Assembly (NCBI GenBank): GCA_037954325.1
Contig: JBBMNZ010000017.1
Location: 7,527,501-7,591,500, forward strand
Reading direction: 5' to 3'
From: Fistularia commersonii
Lineage: Eukaryota > Chordata > Actinopteri > Syngnathiformes > Fistulariidae
DNA: 64,000 bases
Shown piece by piece: positions 36,326-51,265 of this stretch (the stretch's first letter is position 1; each line of letters starts with the position of its first letter). The notes under the pieces are model-generated. The model did no database searches. It was not told the DNA's origin and worked only from the letters and a program-made list of their open reading frames with translations. The position numbers were made by a program, and so were the translations under genes.

Positions 36326-36770
36326 TTTACAGAATAGAGGTACTTCAAACCATTTATGCATTGTCTGCAGTGCATTTCCCTTTAGCAGCATTAGCAGCTT
36401 GTTCAACAAATGAACTATTACTCCATAAATGAGAAATTTACTTTACAACACCAAATGGGAAATCATTTTATTAGATGAAAACGGGTTAATATACAGCAGT
36501 GTGCAGTAGTGAGGCTATGTGACTCAGCTCTCTGTGTCCAATCTCTACTTTCCCCTGCAAAAGCCTTTTTGACAATGTACCTATTTTCCATCTCTTGTTC
36601 ATTGCCTATTGACAAAGAAGATACACCCAAAGAAAAATTTCTGTTTTACTTCAAAAACTTCTAGGAATAACAGTTACACAAAGCTGATAAAATATCCACA
36701 TTTCAGCTGCGGTTGGAGATACCCAAGTATTAAAGTAAACAGCCATGGCCAAGTTCTCCTTCAAATCATC

Positions 36771-37406
36771 TATTAATCCAGGGGTGTCAAACTCAAACAC
36801 AGTGGGCCAAAATTCAAAACTGGCCCAAAGTCACGGGCCAACAAAGATGTTTATTGAAAAAAATCTTCCTCAAGATATAACAATGAACCCAAACAAGTTT
36901 TGCTTAAAACTAAATATGGAACAAGCATAGCTTAATCATATACCTTTTGCAGCTTCTGCTTTACGTCCAGGTCCTTGTAATTCTCCTAATGCTTTGTTTC
37001 ATAGTGTCTTCTTATATTTGTATATTCTCTCGTTACAGCCATGCTAGCTCCACACACAAGACAAACTGGTCTGTATTTCATATTCATGAGCAGATAATCT
37101 GCCTCCCACCTGTCTTGAAAGCTCCTGTTGTCCATCTTTCATTTGGCCATTTTTGTGGAGGGTGAAATAAATTTGCCCGATGTGACTCTAGCATGGTTGT
37201 TAATGACTGTCAACAGAAAAAAGGAGCACTTGCGGGTTCGACTGCACACCAACATACTAGCAAAGCATTGTGGGATTTGTAGTATTAGCGGTGCATGCCG
37301 CTGGCCAGCTTTAATGCACATTTGATATGATCTCGCGGGCCAATTATAATTGCACTAAGGGCCAAATTTGGCCTGCGGGCCTGAGTTTGACACAGTTGTA
37401 TTAATC
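36771..37406. mobile_element. hAT transposon relic with 8-bp target-site duplication
   Basis: Element body 36779-37398. The left end is CAGGGGTGTCAAACTC and the right end reads, inverted, CAACTGTGTCAAACTC; the GTGTCAAACTC core is perfect. The identical octamer TATTAATC flanks both sides (36771-36778 and 37399-37406), as expected for hAT insertion. GGGCCAAA-type subterminal repeats occur at both ends, which is the familiar 'GGGGTGTCAAACTC...GGGCC' teleost family. The 620-bp body retains a transposase fragment on the minus strand and is far too short to be autonomous. Confidence 0.88.
36932..37150 (-). pseudogene. Broken hAT transposase N-terminus (zinc finger)
   Basis: From ATG 37150 the frame contains a stop at codon 4, then DRWEADYLLMNMKYRPVCLV and CGASMAVTREY, then NIRRHYETKH followed by another stop and ENYKDLDVKQKLQKV. 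The C-x2-C ... H-x4-H arrangement with the RRHYETKH motif is diagnostic of hAT/Charlie-type transposase N-termini. Two in-frame stops and the missing catalytic domain make it a pseudogene. Confidence 0.8.
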
Positions 37407-40400
37407 CATTACTCTGCCTGAGGAAGTTGCCATATTGAAGTCCTAATTTTAGTACCATTACAGGATTAGTGGTTTGTCCACATGTAAGACGCCTATTTCT
37501 TGTGTATCCCCTGGGCAAATGTAAATTAATAAAATCTGACCCAATCAGTGGCATATTGTAATCAACAGTAATCCCTGTACAACACTGGTTAACAGTTTTG
37601 ACTATTTTAGCCCCGGCTTATGATTCTCATGGAATGTCTTCAAGCATTTAAAATACCCCTGTAGCTCTCAAGACAATCTTTTAACTCCTTTCATGTGAGT
37701 GCATAAATGCTACCATTCATTAATACAAATTTTATTCACTAAAATATCGATATCAGAGATTCCTGGTAATTAGGTTGTAGAGACTGTGAGTTCTTCAATA
37801 TCAAGGCTTCACGAAACTTCCGTAATGTACTTTGAAACTAGCTTTTCATTTGATGCCTACCGGCTTGGTAAAAGCAAAATCCGGGAAAAAAAAAAAACGT
37901 TAAGGGATTTGGTGCACACCTGCATTCACTCACTGGGCCAGTGGTGGTTTATTGAGTTTTCCTCATACATCTTCACTTGCTTGTTCCTGATCGATCAGTC
38001 TGTCTTTTCCCCTCAAACATGTGAAACTTTCTCTCCTAAAATATTGTAACATGATGTTCTGAGGAAACCAATGCCAAATAGAATCACTCATTTTTCACAA
38101 TTAATGGAGCCTCGACTCACATGCTGTTCAGGAATGTGTATAATTTTTGGTTGTGAAAAATTATGAGTATGAAGATGTGTCTCATATTCTTTTTCATTTG
38201 AAAACAGGCATATTAAATTTATGCTCCCTTAGTGACATTATATTAGGAGCTATAGAGTCAAACTGAGTTTTAATTTACAGCATTTATTCATTTCTCAACC
38301 ACAAATGCAAAGTCCCTACATAAATCTTTTACAGATATATTTAAATGAGTACTTGGGAAGACACAAGGGGGGCCAACAGTGCAGTCACGCAATATCCCTC
38401 CTTGTTCCTTTTGCAGTATTATGAAGCCAGTCTGATATTAGATATGAGAAAATATTATTAGAAATGTAATATGAGCGGGTTTCAAAAGGTTGGAGAAATT
38501 AAGTAAAAACATTCTCTTTTTGCAGGGATGGAGAAGTATTACGTTCTTATTGAAGAAATCAGAAACATGTTCTTCATAAAACATATAAATAAGAAAAATG
38601 CAACAGCTATGACTGATTGTGATCTATGAGAACAAACGAGCAATTTTTCTCTGAAGACTTCGAGTTATTAAAATGCTCCTTTTTCTAAACTACATTGTGT
38701 CTCTTGCCTATCAGGAAAAAGTGTCATACTTGGAAAATTCATAATGCATATTTGGGACATTTCATATCCTATTTAGTATAATTGTTTGCTTTGTAAATGT
38801 TATCTGGAGCCTCCTGCTTTATTTGTTTATTTTGTTTATTTTATGTGCAGGTATTTGATTCTGCGTGAATATTTTTTTTACCACGCAGTCTAAAATTTAG
38901 TTTAACATACAGAATAAATCTGATAAATGTATTTCATGAACACATATTTGGCCAATGTTCCTGCCATAATGTCTGCACTGCTCTCATAACGATCAGAGGT
39001 CTGTGCATATGGAGGACGTATTGATTAAAGCACAGCAATGGTAATAAAATATTGTAGATGAATAAATGTATGAGATTTCCATAATTTGAGACAACGGTAC
39101 ACCTGTACAATTTGCCTCCTTATTGCATTGGAAATTTCAAAATATATATTTCCAATCAGGATTGTAACATCAATATAGTCTTTAAATGAGTCGTCTGACT
39201 TCAAAATTACTTTAGACATGGCCCAGTATATCCAACAATGGATTTCAATGCCAGTTTTTTACAATGCATTTTTTTTTGTTTGTTTTTAAATTTTAACTGT
39301 GGTGATCCTCCACGAGATAGTTTTACATCCAAAACTTGGCCAGCATCATTTCTTTATTTGACTTCAAGTGTTCTTAAATTTTTAAGAGGCAAAAACGAAT
39401 TGCCTTTCTCTCATTTTGGAATTACAAATCAAAATGTGCACTGACGTCCTTGCTGTTTTGTGCTGTGCCTTAATTCCTTTCCTGTTGATAAATAAGAGAG
39501 AACTCTCTATCAAACAGCGGGCAAAATGTAGATTCATTGTGTCTTCAGCTCCTGCTTTTTTATCCTGTTACATAAATAAATGTCTGATCAATTGATATGC
39601 CCCTTAAATGTGTGTGCTGTGTAAAGTACTTGTGGTCTCTTAAAAGAAAAAATAATATGACCTTTTGAGAAAAGTAGAATGTGAAAGTAAAAGGTCTCTG
39701 AGACTGGAAAATATCAGGCATGACACATGGTCTCCCTGAAGCATGACACATGGTCAATTGGAAGCTGATAGGATTAAGAAAAGCCAAGGCAGAAAGTGAT
39801 AATGAAATACGGCCTGGAATGGAATAAATTTTCATGGATTGGATATAGATAACGGTTGACTGTAACAGTATTTAATTCATTATTGGGATAGGTTTGAAAG
39901 AAATAAACACACTTTATGTGCTTTTAAAGTTTCAACTTCTGTATCTGAATTTGAATTTCAGAGGTGTGGAATTAGTGCCTAATGAACCATGTTAGAGCCA
40001 TTAGTGAGTGTATGAGTACGGGTGGATGGGTGCGTGGGCGCTACCAGGCCGCCCCTCACCTAGAAATGGGGGTTGTATGTCACACTCATGAAACAGCGAG
40101 ATCATTCTCAACAGGAATAATGTAGAAAGAGGGTCTGCCATGTTCAAAGGAGAGTGGATGAATACAAAATAGTCCCACAGTGTTCGTTCTATTTTCATTC
40201 TCCTTCAAAATCTCTGTGGACAAAGATTGAGTCTGGTGCCACTTCAGCAGTCCTTTCCAAATTCGAAACAATGCAGGGGTTCTTTAATTTGGTGTTACAT
40301 ATAAAATAAAACTTATATGATATAGTGGTTTATCCAGAACATACTAGACACTGCTAACGACTATCTGAGTTTAAGGTCCTGATTAAGAGTTGGTCCCAAA

Positions 40401-43400
40401 TATGCAGCAGTTTAGCTAAAATTATGGAAATGGACTTTGTAGACCTGGTTTATTTGATGCGCAGCCCTCTATTTGTCTTCACACAATGCTCATTGGTTGT
40501 TGTTACTGTTATTTCTCTTGCACAAATGTAACGCCTGTTTGATGCCTCTTTTTGTCAGTATATACCGTTCTCCAGTCTCCAGTCAAGTTTCCTTATAAGA
40601 CAAGTTCAATAACGTATATTACCATGTATTCTATGGGACATGAAGTGGTCTAATTACACCCCTGCAAATCAGCAAAAATGATAAATTCTAATCTATTGTA
40701 TACTGTAATGGCATAGGCAACTGCATTGTTTGTGGATCAGGATGCAGCTGGCCTCCATCTCTACTTGTTGATTTCTGCTGAGAAAAGGTCATGCCGATCT
40801 TACATGTGTCAGATGTTTCACATTTGAATTAAAATAATACATATTTTGGTGATTCATTAAGTTTAATTCAACCAGAGAAACACTGTAGATACCTTATATT
40901 ATTTAACATAATTACTCATTGAAACTACTACATGGGTTTAGTTACTTTCAAACTTGTTTTTTCTTCCTTTACATAGTTTGGATCATTGTTTGTATGCTTT
41001 TTTGGGGTTTTTTTTTGTAATGACATCCAAATTGAATCTTTTTTTTTTGTCCCAAGCTTAATCTGTTAACTCCAGTCACAACTCATTACATAGTGTTCAT
41101 GGTGCGCTGAGTGGAAGTCGTTTTAAATGTCATGCCCTTTGCAATCCGGGGGTCTTTTGCCTTAAATAGCACAATACTAAAGCATATTTGGTGTTGTTAA
41201 ATGTCATGGGTGTAAACCAGAATCACCAATATCATCATGTTGTTTGGTACAACCAGAGATATTGTATAACAGACAAAGTCTCACATCCCAACCTTTCAGT
41301 CAAACTGCCAGTCATCTGCTTGATACCAGGGAAACTGGTAGGCAGTAAAATTTGGCGTCGATAAATATGAATTGTTCTTTAAAATTAATTAAGATTAAAA
41401 CAAATTAACAGCACTTGGGACTCACCGAGGTTGGAGGTTACTTGCAATCCTAGTCTTTAAGGATTGCCAAGAGGAAGCAGAGAGAAGTCATTGAATCTGA
41501 AAAATGAATCTTCCCCACCCTCAAAGTGAGGTGTAAACACCTAATTTGTTGGAAACTGAAATATCCAATATATTTTTTTCAGAATTTCTTCATGTGAATT
41601 AAAAGTATTTTTCACTTTAGCTTTGACAGGATAGTCTTGGGGTGTATTGATTGAACTTTGATTAAAAAAAAAAAAATGTTGTGCCGATTACAGAGAAATA
41701 TTAAAAAATAGACGGAGTTGACTATCTTGTTCATAAATCAAAATTCCCTTGAAAAACCACAAACACCTATGCTGTCGGGCTTTTTCATTAACCAATGAAG
41801 AAACCAATGAAGAAATATACATTGGAAGAAGATACTGTGGGTCTGCAAGTAACAGTTTTAATGCCAGTTTTCCTGTACCAGCTTTCTGCTCGTAACCTAA
41901 GAATGTCTTGTCTTTGATAATTTATAACAATATTGTGACACAATTTTTGTGAAGAAATAAAGTGCCTCTAAAGTGCCTATACCTTACGGTTTTCAAGAGA
42001 AATGTTCGGAAAAATGGAGCTTCTTCAGCCGTTTTAGCTTCTCTCGGTTGTTTACTATTGGGGAAATCGTAATCGAAATGTAATTTATAAACAGATAATA
42101 CTCTCAAAAATTATGGGCTTTCTATATTTCTTTATTTCTGATCTGTTTTTGCCATGATTTATCTTAGTCCCGTCCATAGAACAGTGCTGCTTTCTCTCTT
42201 ACCTGGATTATTTGTGACAGTCCCTGAGAAATGGAAAGCTCGTGGTCCTGTTCTCAACAAGCAAAGATTGCAGTTCTCTAAGTCTAAAAACACACTCATC
42301 TTCATAAAAGTGACAGCGCATTGTTTCTTTCCTCAGAACAAATATCGCCAGTGTAACGCTACCTCTCCGGATGGATTTATATTGTGTTCTAGCCTTTTTC
42401 AACTCAAAGACGACACGCTTTGTAAGTTGACCACATTTTTGCTGCTGCAAATTTGGGACCAAATTCACATCGCACCGTCATGTAGTATTTTCTTCACATG
42501 CTTAACAGTACAATGAAGGGGGATATATAATATGTAGGACACTGTTGAAGGTTCAGTGAATTTAACTTTTGTGCTGCACGTACTGATGTTTTTTGTGGTA
42601 CTGTGAGTCATTGTTATTCTCACTGCACGCAGCCCTTGAAGCAGGTCAGAAAAAAATCTACGCCTTGTCATGTGTGCTGTTTAATTTGTTTGAGGATCAG
42701 CATGATGCAAGACAAAAAGGAACAAGAACATACAGTATGCCATTAGCACACCCACAATCATGGCTTCCTGAACCATAGAGGACCTAGTTGTGCTTCCTTT
42801 ACATACCTCTCAGAATATGGCAGGATAAGAAGTTAAGAAAAATAAGAAGCTTTTTCAGATGCACTGCTTAAGGCCACCAGTTTATTTCATTTTTTGAACA
42901 TGAATGTGTTCTTTTAAAATCGTATTAAAATACAAAGTAAAGAACCACATCTTTGAATGGTAATACTTGAAGTATGAATAACCTTATATCATTTGACCTC
43001 AAGTAGCACTGTAGAAGATCTTAAATACCATCCAATTTGACTCCGCAAAGTGTGTAACAGTGTCCTTAATTACCATTAGCATAATGGAGTATAGGAATCT
43101 TGGCCCAATACATTGACACAGCTAATTCCCTCTGACCCTGCTAAAACAAATTGATTAAAGTTAAAATACTAAATAGTGAATACAAAAGTAAAGCCATTTT
43201 CATTAACATTGTTACACTAATTGAATTATCTTTTCTATGTTTTGTATGTCTACTAACTTGGATGAATAAATTGATGAGTACTGAAATTGGACAACTAAAT
43301 TGCAACTTCTTTTGTGCCACAAGTAGGGCTCAGCTGCCCTTATAAGGCAGCAGAGGTAGAGCAATGTTTCTAAGGTTTGCCCCTTGATGCCTACATTTTA

Positions 43401-46400
43401 GTAAGCACTGAAAAGTGCATATTTCTTTCTTTTTATGAACAATTTCTCATGAAAGCAGACTTGTCGTGTCTCCGTGTATACTGGAAATGTTCAACGATAA
43501 CTTCAAAAGCCCTTGTAATAACCACACATTTATTATATATATGAAAATACATATAACCTTGTCACATGCTTCTTACCAGATGAATGAATTTGGAAATCGC
43601 AAAACAAGTACTGTCCTTTTCAGGTTTATCGCTGGCCTGCTAAATAGGCCAGAAACTAATTGAGTGCCTGGAGCACTACTTGCCCTCTGCTCCAGGTGGA
43701 GCATTAGATGCCAGCGAATGAGGCATCCAAAGTTGCTCATAAATCTTTTTGTTTGAGTGCACCATTTTCAACAATGTTTTTACCTGTTCTTGCTTGCCAT
43801 AAGTTGGTTTCATATCTGCAGACAGTGACATCCAGGCAAATTTAATCTCTACGGTTGTGAATTAATATGAGCAGATTTGATGCTGCTCTGCAGCATCATG
43901 TTTATTGCAACTCCCTCCTCTCTTTGTTGATTCCAATAAGGGGATTTTTCCATCTTTCCAAGTAGCACAAGATAAACTGACTGTGTGTAGCACTGGAATA
44001 CAAACTATCCACTTAGATTTGTATGAAAGCAGTTGATCTGGCATCCATAGTTGCAGTTCTGCAATGCGCACAAATTTAATTAGAAACTGCAGTTGCAATC
44101 TTAAACAACTTATTATACCAGTATATGCTGTAAGCCACATATGCTTTTGACCTTATCTGAAGAGACAGGCAGGAGACAAAAGTTGGTATAGGCAAGGCAC
44201 ATATATGATTGCACCTTTTCAAAACAGAATTCATCATGTTGTGTGAAACGCAAACCACAGCATACTGTTGATAGATATGATGATGTGTAATATACACACA
44301 GCTATAATCAGCCAGGTTTTCAGTTTGTACTCAACAGATAGGCGGAGGTTTTTATTAAGGTCTCACATGAAAAAGGGGATTAGATGTGAACTGCACTTGC
44401 CTTCATTAATAGATGAAAAGAGGGGAAGAGTTGTTGGGGTGTGACTGAGAGTAAAGGAATTAAACAGATGAGTGCTGCATGGAGATAGAAATACAGCCTA
44501 TTTACTGCAGCTCTCAAAGACTAGGGTGATGGAGTCTAAAGGAGGCTTGGCTAACACTTGGGAATTTAGCAAAGGTGCCCTGGAAATGAGCAATGGGCTG
44601 AGTTTCAGTCTGCAAATGAATAATACAGCAGTCTCACAGGATCTCAGCACACTTAAACAGGCCACCATCTGAGAATCAACCTAGGGGCAACAGCTAGAGA
44701 CTGAAGTTGTCTTATTTTATTGACCCTGTCACATGCAGAGAGGAGTAGACTGAGATTCACCAGTATGATTGTATCAGTGTGTGATAGTGAGCCCAACTGC
44801 ATGTAGGTATTCCTTTATCTCCGATATTAAAGTAAGGGTGAACAGTGGGTTCTCCTCCCTGGGGTTTCATGTAGCATGGAGTTGCATCATTTTGCTTTAT
44901 GCCTAAAAGTGCTGATAGCCTCCATTTTCCTTAGCTGAGCCCTTCAAGTTAAGGTCAGATTCCAAGATGAGGAGGTTTTGCACTTTTCCTTTTCAGTGTA
45001 TCATCAATGCTCCTCTACTCCCACACCACCTTTATCAGTGCTCTCGCCTTCAGTCCTGCAGCGATGGATAGATTGACTGATCTGTGTCTATGGAAAAAAT
45101 CAATAGGACAACCTTTTGAGTGTTCTTCGCATAGATTTATATGGACTCTAGTTATTGCACTCATACAGATCAGGATTGTCATTCCCTGGGAATCCATGCT
45201 CTTTCACATAAAAATACTTAAAAAGAAAGTAATTTCAGCAGTGTATTAACACATGATCAAGATTTTTGATTTCTAAATGAAAATTGAGGTCCTCTTCATC
45301 AGTTGTCTACTAAATCCAGATCAAAATTGTTTTATTTTATTTTATTAATTAAAAGGCAATCAAGTTCACCAACACTCACACTGAAATTAGGAGCTATTGC
45401 AACAGAGCTATACTTCACCAACTTCAACTCATACTGTTGGCAATATTTAAGGCTGTTTTACATTTGTAATCCTTTTTTTGAATACATTTAAAAGCCCCCC
45501 CGCCCTTTGTCCTTACTTCCTCATCTACATAGTGCTGTGCTACGTTGCTTGATCTTTGTCAGATCCTCTCACTGTGGTGGCACTCTTGTTTTCAAAGCTT
45601 CAGTCGACTCGTTCGAGTAGTGATCCTTTTTCCTCTGCTAAAATGTCTGTTTACTCTCCTCGTTCCCAATGGTTTGAAAATGAGACAAGTTTGATATCAA
45701 TTGTTTACTTTCCACTGAGGTTGTTTTCATTTATTGTCAAGTCACTTACCTTTCCACATGGCAAATGGAAAAGGCCCCTCATGGCCACCATTACAGTAGA
45801 CTGTTTATGTGTGTTGGGGGTTGAGTGTGAGTGGCTACTTGTCTTCTCCCTTCATCCTTTTTTATCCTTTTTTCTTAATAATTGTCTTCTCTGTGAATTT
45901 CAGGAGATTTTAACAAAAGATGCCCAATCCCTGTCTCATTGGCTTCAATACCTTTCTAAACCTCCATTAATGCCAGTTAAGACCGTAATACATTTATAGA
46001 GAACATTTTGTTCCATTCTGAAAAAATTCTTAGGGCGTACAAGTGGTTCTTGAATCAGCATCAGCATTATTTACAACTTTTCCCACATATGTTATTTAGG
46101 AATGATTATCACATTGTATACATTTTGCAATGTTTTTCCCTTAAATCAGAGCTCTATCGAAGCCATAGATGCTGTTTTTATCAAAGTTGAGTTTAAGAAT
46201 GGTTATTTTAGGAGAAAGCAGAATATTTGACACGAAAGGGGCACAAGATCAAAAATATTTTATTATGATTAACAAAATGAAGACAGTCAGTTTGTACAAT
46301 TATTGTTTGCATAACATTTCCAATTCTGTGCAAGTTATGCAAAGTCATCGTCGTTCAGAATCAGCAAGGTGGAAGGCTTTACAGCCATGTCTTTGAAAAG

Positions 46401-48285
46401 TGCGTAGGTTGTAGTTTTGCATTATTTTACATCCACATACCTTAAGTGATCTGAGCCTAGGGATTTGTTTCTGCTCACAGTCCACATGTTCTTTTTCATC
46501 TTAAGTCATTTTATTTTCTCACATAAAAATGACCACAATCCATGTGTGGTTCAACAAGAATCTGTCAAAGTCCAGATTTACTTTTATAATACCACCGAAC
46601 TCGGTCAACATAATGCTTCTGGCTTCGTAGAGATTAAAGTGATATCTCAGGTGGTTTGTGCCTATTGTCGAGCTAAGTAAAGGTTTGCCCTGTGGATTTA
46701 TTAGCTACAGATAAATGATAGCTAATAATGCATTCATGAACATGTGTATTCTGCTTATATACTGGCCTTTAGTGGCCTTTATACTCTGAATTAGCTACCG
46801 AGTTCTTGACTCATTTAATTATATTTGCACTGCAGAGAGTGAAATGTCAAAATCATTCCAATCCTCTTCCCTAAGTACCGTTATATTGAAACATTTCTTA
46901 AATATTCTTATTTGTTGGTTGGCATAATGCTGATTCCTAGTCCATGATATACATATTTTATTAAAAACAAGGCATACTTGGGTGCTGCTTTTTTCAAACC
47001 ACAATAATTGGAATTGACATTACCCATTTCTACCTGCCTTGTTATTTTATGGTGCAATGGATGTATATTTGCCAAGCCAATGAATTAGAGCAGCCAGATA
47101 TCTTGAGTTCATATTAACTCAGATGAAATCATATTCAAAAATTGCTGATTAATATTTCTAAATTTGCATATTCTGATTTGTGGTTGTTTTTCCAAAAACA
47201 CTAATGTGAGTAGAAGCTCCACCGCAGTCTCAAAAGCATCCAAAGAAGTGTCGGATTCTCCTTCATTTGTCTATTGAAATGGATATCCACTGCTTTGCTG
47301 AATTGTGGTAAAAGTTACTTATTAATAAATTTGGTTAAAATATTTTCTTGAACCGAGACAGGGATCTGAGACTTGGGAATCAAGCCAGTGGGATAAAGCT
47401 CGAATTAAAAAGGCAAAGACTGATATGAAATATTTAGTATTTCTCTCACACACACACGCACACACACTAACATGCAAGGTCTTTTTTATCTGCCTCAGCC
47501 TCCCCCTCTCCAGCCCACAGCTCAAAATCTTTGTTGCATTTGTCTGTGTGCTTGTGCGCATCTGTGTGAGTGTTTGTGATGGGGAGGTGCATATTTGGGT
47601 TTTTTGATAAGCACACACTCCCTTTTTGTCCTTTATGTTTTATCTGGAAAATCACCTCACAGAGCAACATTCAGGGGTCCTTGTTTTTGTTTTTTGTTTT
47701 TTACGCTTGCTATGTTGTGCTTTTTAAATGTGAAAGATAAGAGTTTTCTCATCTAATCCAGCCACCAAGGCAGAAGAGATATACTTTTAGATTGTCCATG
47801 TTTTCATTCAGGCATTGAGGAATGACCTCAACATCAATTAAAATAACAAAGCTGTAGTTACAGATGGGCACAGAATTTCCTCAGTTCAGTTTTTTGATCA
47901 TTTCAGCCAGGTCTAAGAATATGATCTATATGCAGCTGTCTTTTGTAGCTGTACGCTGCTTAGGTTTCCACCTTCACCCTTTCTCTATTTACCTGTCATC
48001 CTGTAATAAATTTTCCTAAATCAGTTTATTACGTATTTCACTGTCATATAACCTATCTCAACCCCTACCCCACCCTTTACATCAGGATAGAAATATGTCC
48101 AGCCAGCTACACCAGTTCTGATTTAGATACTTTTTCATGCAGCTATGTTATAACCATTCTCTATTCTTATCAAACAAATGATGTTCCACGATTGTCTTCT
48201 ACTGTTATGTTGCCTTTATTTTGCTCTTATTACACTAAAGTCAATTTTAATGACAATTTTTCTGTTTGGCCATTTCATTTGCCTC

Positions 48286-48327
48286 TCCTCCTCTTCCTCC
48301 TCCTCCTCTTCTTCTTCCTCTTCTTCT
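48286..48327 (+). repeat. CTC/CTT-rich microsatellite
   Basis: A pyrimidine-only run of mixed CTC and CTT triplets. It gives spurious poly-Ser/poly-Leu frames. Confidence 0.9.
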
Positions 48328-49301
48328 GGCTTTGCTTCTCCCAAGACACTAAAACCCCTAAGCAGCTGATGAATGCATCAACATGCAGAATTAGAGCCAA
48401 GATGCAAACCAATAATTACCCTTCATTTGAAAACACTCAATTACCCTCTGTTTCAGAGTAAAATAATGAGCTTCTCCCATTAAGCAGAACCCCAGAGTTT
48501 CAGCTATAATTAGTCCAAACGATGGCAGCCCAATGGCTCAGTGGACAGCAACAACATCACAGTTTTTTTTTTTAAGTCTAACAGTAAATACTCTGGCATT
48601 GAAATTACACATTTGTTTTGAATATGCTATAAACGGTAGGCAACATACAAAATGATTTCCAGGGGTGGTCTGGAGTGTTAATAAGCAGCATAAATATTTT
48701 GTGAGGAGGAAGACGGGAAAACATGGAATAACGGGAAGAATCGGGTGAGCCGTGTGACACTCAGTGAATTGTGCTCTGCCCCAGACATTTGCATGTCAGA
48801 TAAACAGACGCAGCTTCTCTTTGTGCTTCCTTTCTACACATTGAATCAGGAGAATATGGTAAAGATTTGTGTATCTATTTCATTGTGATTGCATACTGGT
48901 TCAGCGTCCATTAATATTAGTGAAATTATTAAGCTGTATATGTGGTCCATTAATATGAAGCATCAATTATTGTTTCCATTAATTTCTTTGGGTAAGTCAA
49001 ATCCCAATATGGCTTTAAATAATGATGCTTTTTTTTTCTTTCGGACGGACACTATTTGTCTAGATGTACAGGACTGTGATACACTGTGATATTGAATTTG
49101 TGGTTGTAGCACTGTTTTTTTCTGAAGCCAAGAAAGTTGGATTAAGTGCAGTGACCCCATCAGCACAGGTCGCTGATGTAGGCTGTTTGTTTTTTTTAAA
49201 TCTACCAGGGGAGTTTATGGTGACAAACACTGTTTCAGCCTATATGCATAAAATCAAATCACGTGCACCATGGATGTGTCCCAAACTGTACTGTAGGGTG
49301 T

Positions 49302-49303
<2 letters not shown>

Positions 49304-49342
<39 letters not shown>
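49304..49342 (+). repeat. (AC)n microsatellite, 39 bp
   Basis: A simple AC run in furin intron 2. Confidence 0.97.
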
Positions 49343-49345
<3 letters not shown>

Positions 49346-51171
49346 CACATTATTGAGTAGGGACAATGACAAAGGCAACTCCCACTCTTTGATTTGTTAT
49401 CCAATGAATGTGAGACCCTGCTTAACCAATGATTCACTGGTCATTGTACGCCTGGGTGTTGTTGGCGTTAAATTTGAGCCTCATGCCTTTGTTGTCTCTG
49501 ACTCTAATAAAGACGTAGTCGGTCATAACATTATACTATATTCATCAGGCTGTAAATTAATCACTGTGCGTTCGTTCCCAGAGTCCTTCAGCAGTGTGTG
49601 ACTCTTTAGCTAATAGGCCCCCAATTCAGCTGCATTTTGTTAGATGATGTACCATTGCATGTGTTTTAATATTGCTCTACACTATGCCTAATTTGAATAC
49701 TAAAATTCTTTTTTGTCTCACTAGCCGATTTCTGTTCACTGATAAGAAAAACTAGATTTCAATGTGTATTTTTTCATTCCACCTATTACGAAGACAAACA
49801 TTGTATGTCCAGTGGTAAATACATTTCAGGGACATTTTTTGCAAGTGTGGTGCATCATTTTGCTCTCACAAGTTTGATTAGATTGACAAGAAAATATAAA
49901 CTCTTTAAATTGTTTCGTCACATTGAAGATTTATTTAAACAATGCAGTGCACATGAACTGAATTTTGAAACAACACTACATTAAAATCCAGAATTTGTCT
50001 CTCCTGGCATCACTGATCTGCAGCCAATCCCCTCCGGCTAAAATGACTCAACACCTGTGGCTGAATGTGGCTTTAGACTGAGGCGTTCACTATGGTGGGG
50101 ATAAGGAACGGAAAGAGAAGAATTTCTGATATGGGAGACAAACCGTGACATTACTCTGTCACCTTGAGGTCTAACAACCTGTGACTGATAATATCAGTGA
50201 ATAGCTCAAATTCCTCTGCAGCATGTAGCAGTATAATGTTAGCATGACCTCTGATAAGGAACACTCTATAGCAAGCAATTTCTGTTTTGAAAATATTTTA
50301 GCAGGCTTTCTATATAGATCAAAAGAAAAAAAAAAGTGTAATGGGGTTTATGTTCTACAGAATTGGTGAAAAAACAGTACAACTAGTCAATCCCTCTTTG
50401 ATCCCCACAAAAATGGACTAACAGATATCTTTTGAAAAATGATGTAAAGTCAGTAATAGTTGATTTCCAACAGACTCTCCTGTCTGACCTTTTTACTGAA
50501 AAGTTCCAAAAATCATAAGGTTGAAGTTCATGAGATTTACATCAACTTATCCCAATTTGGACATAACTTAGTTCAGAAAACTTATCCTTATGTGATTATG
50601 GCTGAAACAAAGGGTCCGCTCCTACCAGAAATTATTAAGTATTAATCGTCATGCTGACTGCACCAGAGTACTCCCAGACTGGAAACTCTTGGTAGTTACT
50701 GGTCTCTCTTAGTCATAGTAAAACTTCACTAATTAACTCAAAGATACTCTTCGAATACAAACTATACTGTAGGGAACGAGTACATAAGGTATAACGTAAT
50801 GACAATATTCCCTCTCAAGAGTATACATCAAGTTACAAGACACATGTACAAAAGGCACATCAAATGAGGTTGAATTAAACTATATTGACTATATCAACAA
50901 GTACAAGAATCCCAAGTGTTTATTCAACTAGGGAGAAATATCAAACAAAAACTTCACATCTTGTTGTCATGCATTCCATTACTTTCTACTTTTTTTCTTT
51001 GTTGAGGGATCAGGAATCTGAGTAGGATCAAAAATAATACTTGTTCGCAAATTTTGCATTATTTGTTGCGGTTATTCAACTGTTTCTACAGAATGGCAAT
51101 TGAGGAAATATAATCAAGTTCTGACTTCACATTGCCCTACTTCACTTTAAGTTCTGTTGCTGGTGATTGTT

Positions 51172-51265
51172 TTGCATATTATTGCATATTGTTGCATATT
51201 TGCATATTATGAGTCACACCTTTTTAATGCTTGCCATATTCCTATTGTTGGCAATAGGAATATGG
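51172..51265. repeat. TTGCATATT tandem repeats followed by a perfect hairpin
   Basis: Four closely spaced TTGCATAT/TTTGCATAT units (about 51172-51210) are followed by a perfect inverted repeat: arm CCATATTCCTATTG at 51234-51247, 4-nt loop TTGG, and arm CAATAGGAATATGG at 51252-51265. No terminal inverted repeat or target duplication of a named element was found. Confidence 0.85.

Noticed and set aside
42154..42516. Overlapping open frames on both strands (120 and 86 codons)
   Set aside because: Neither strand resembles a known family and no terminal repeats or target duplications were found around them. A decayed mobile element is possible but not supported.
45556..45999. Longest open frame in the furin intron on the plus strand (147 codons)
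   Set aside because: It begins at a non-ATG codon, has no recognisable domain, ordinary AT-rich composition and no convincing splice partners. It is compatible with chance in 39 kb.
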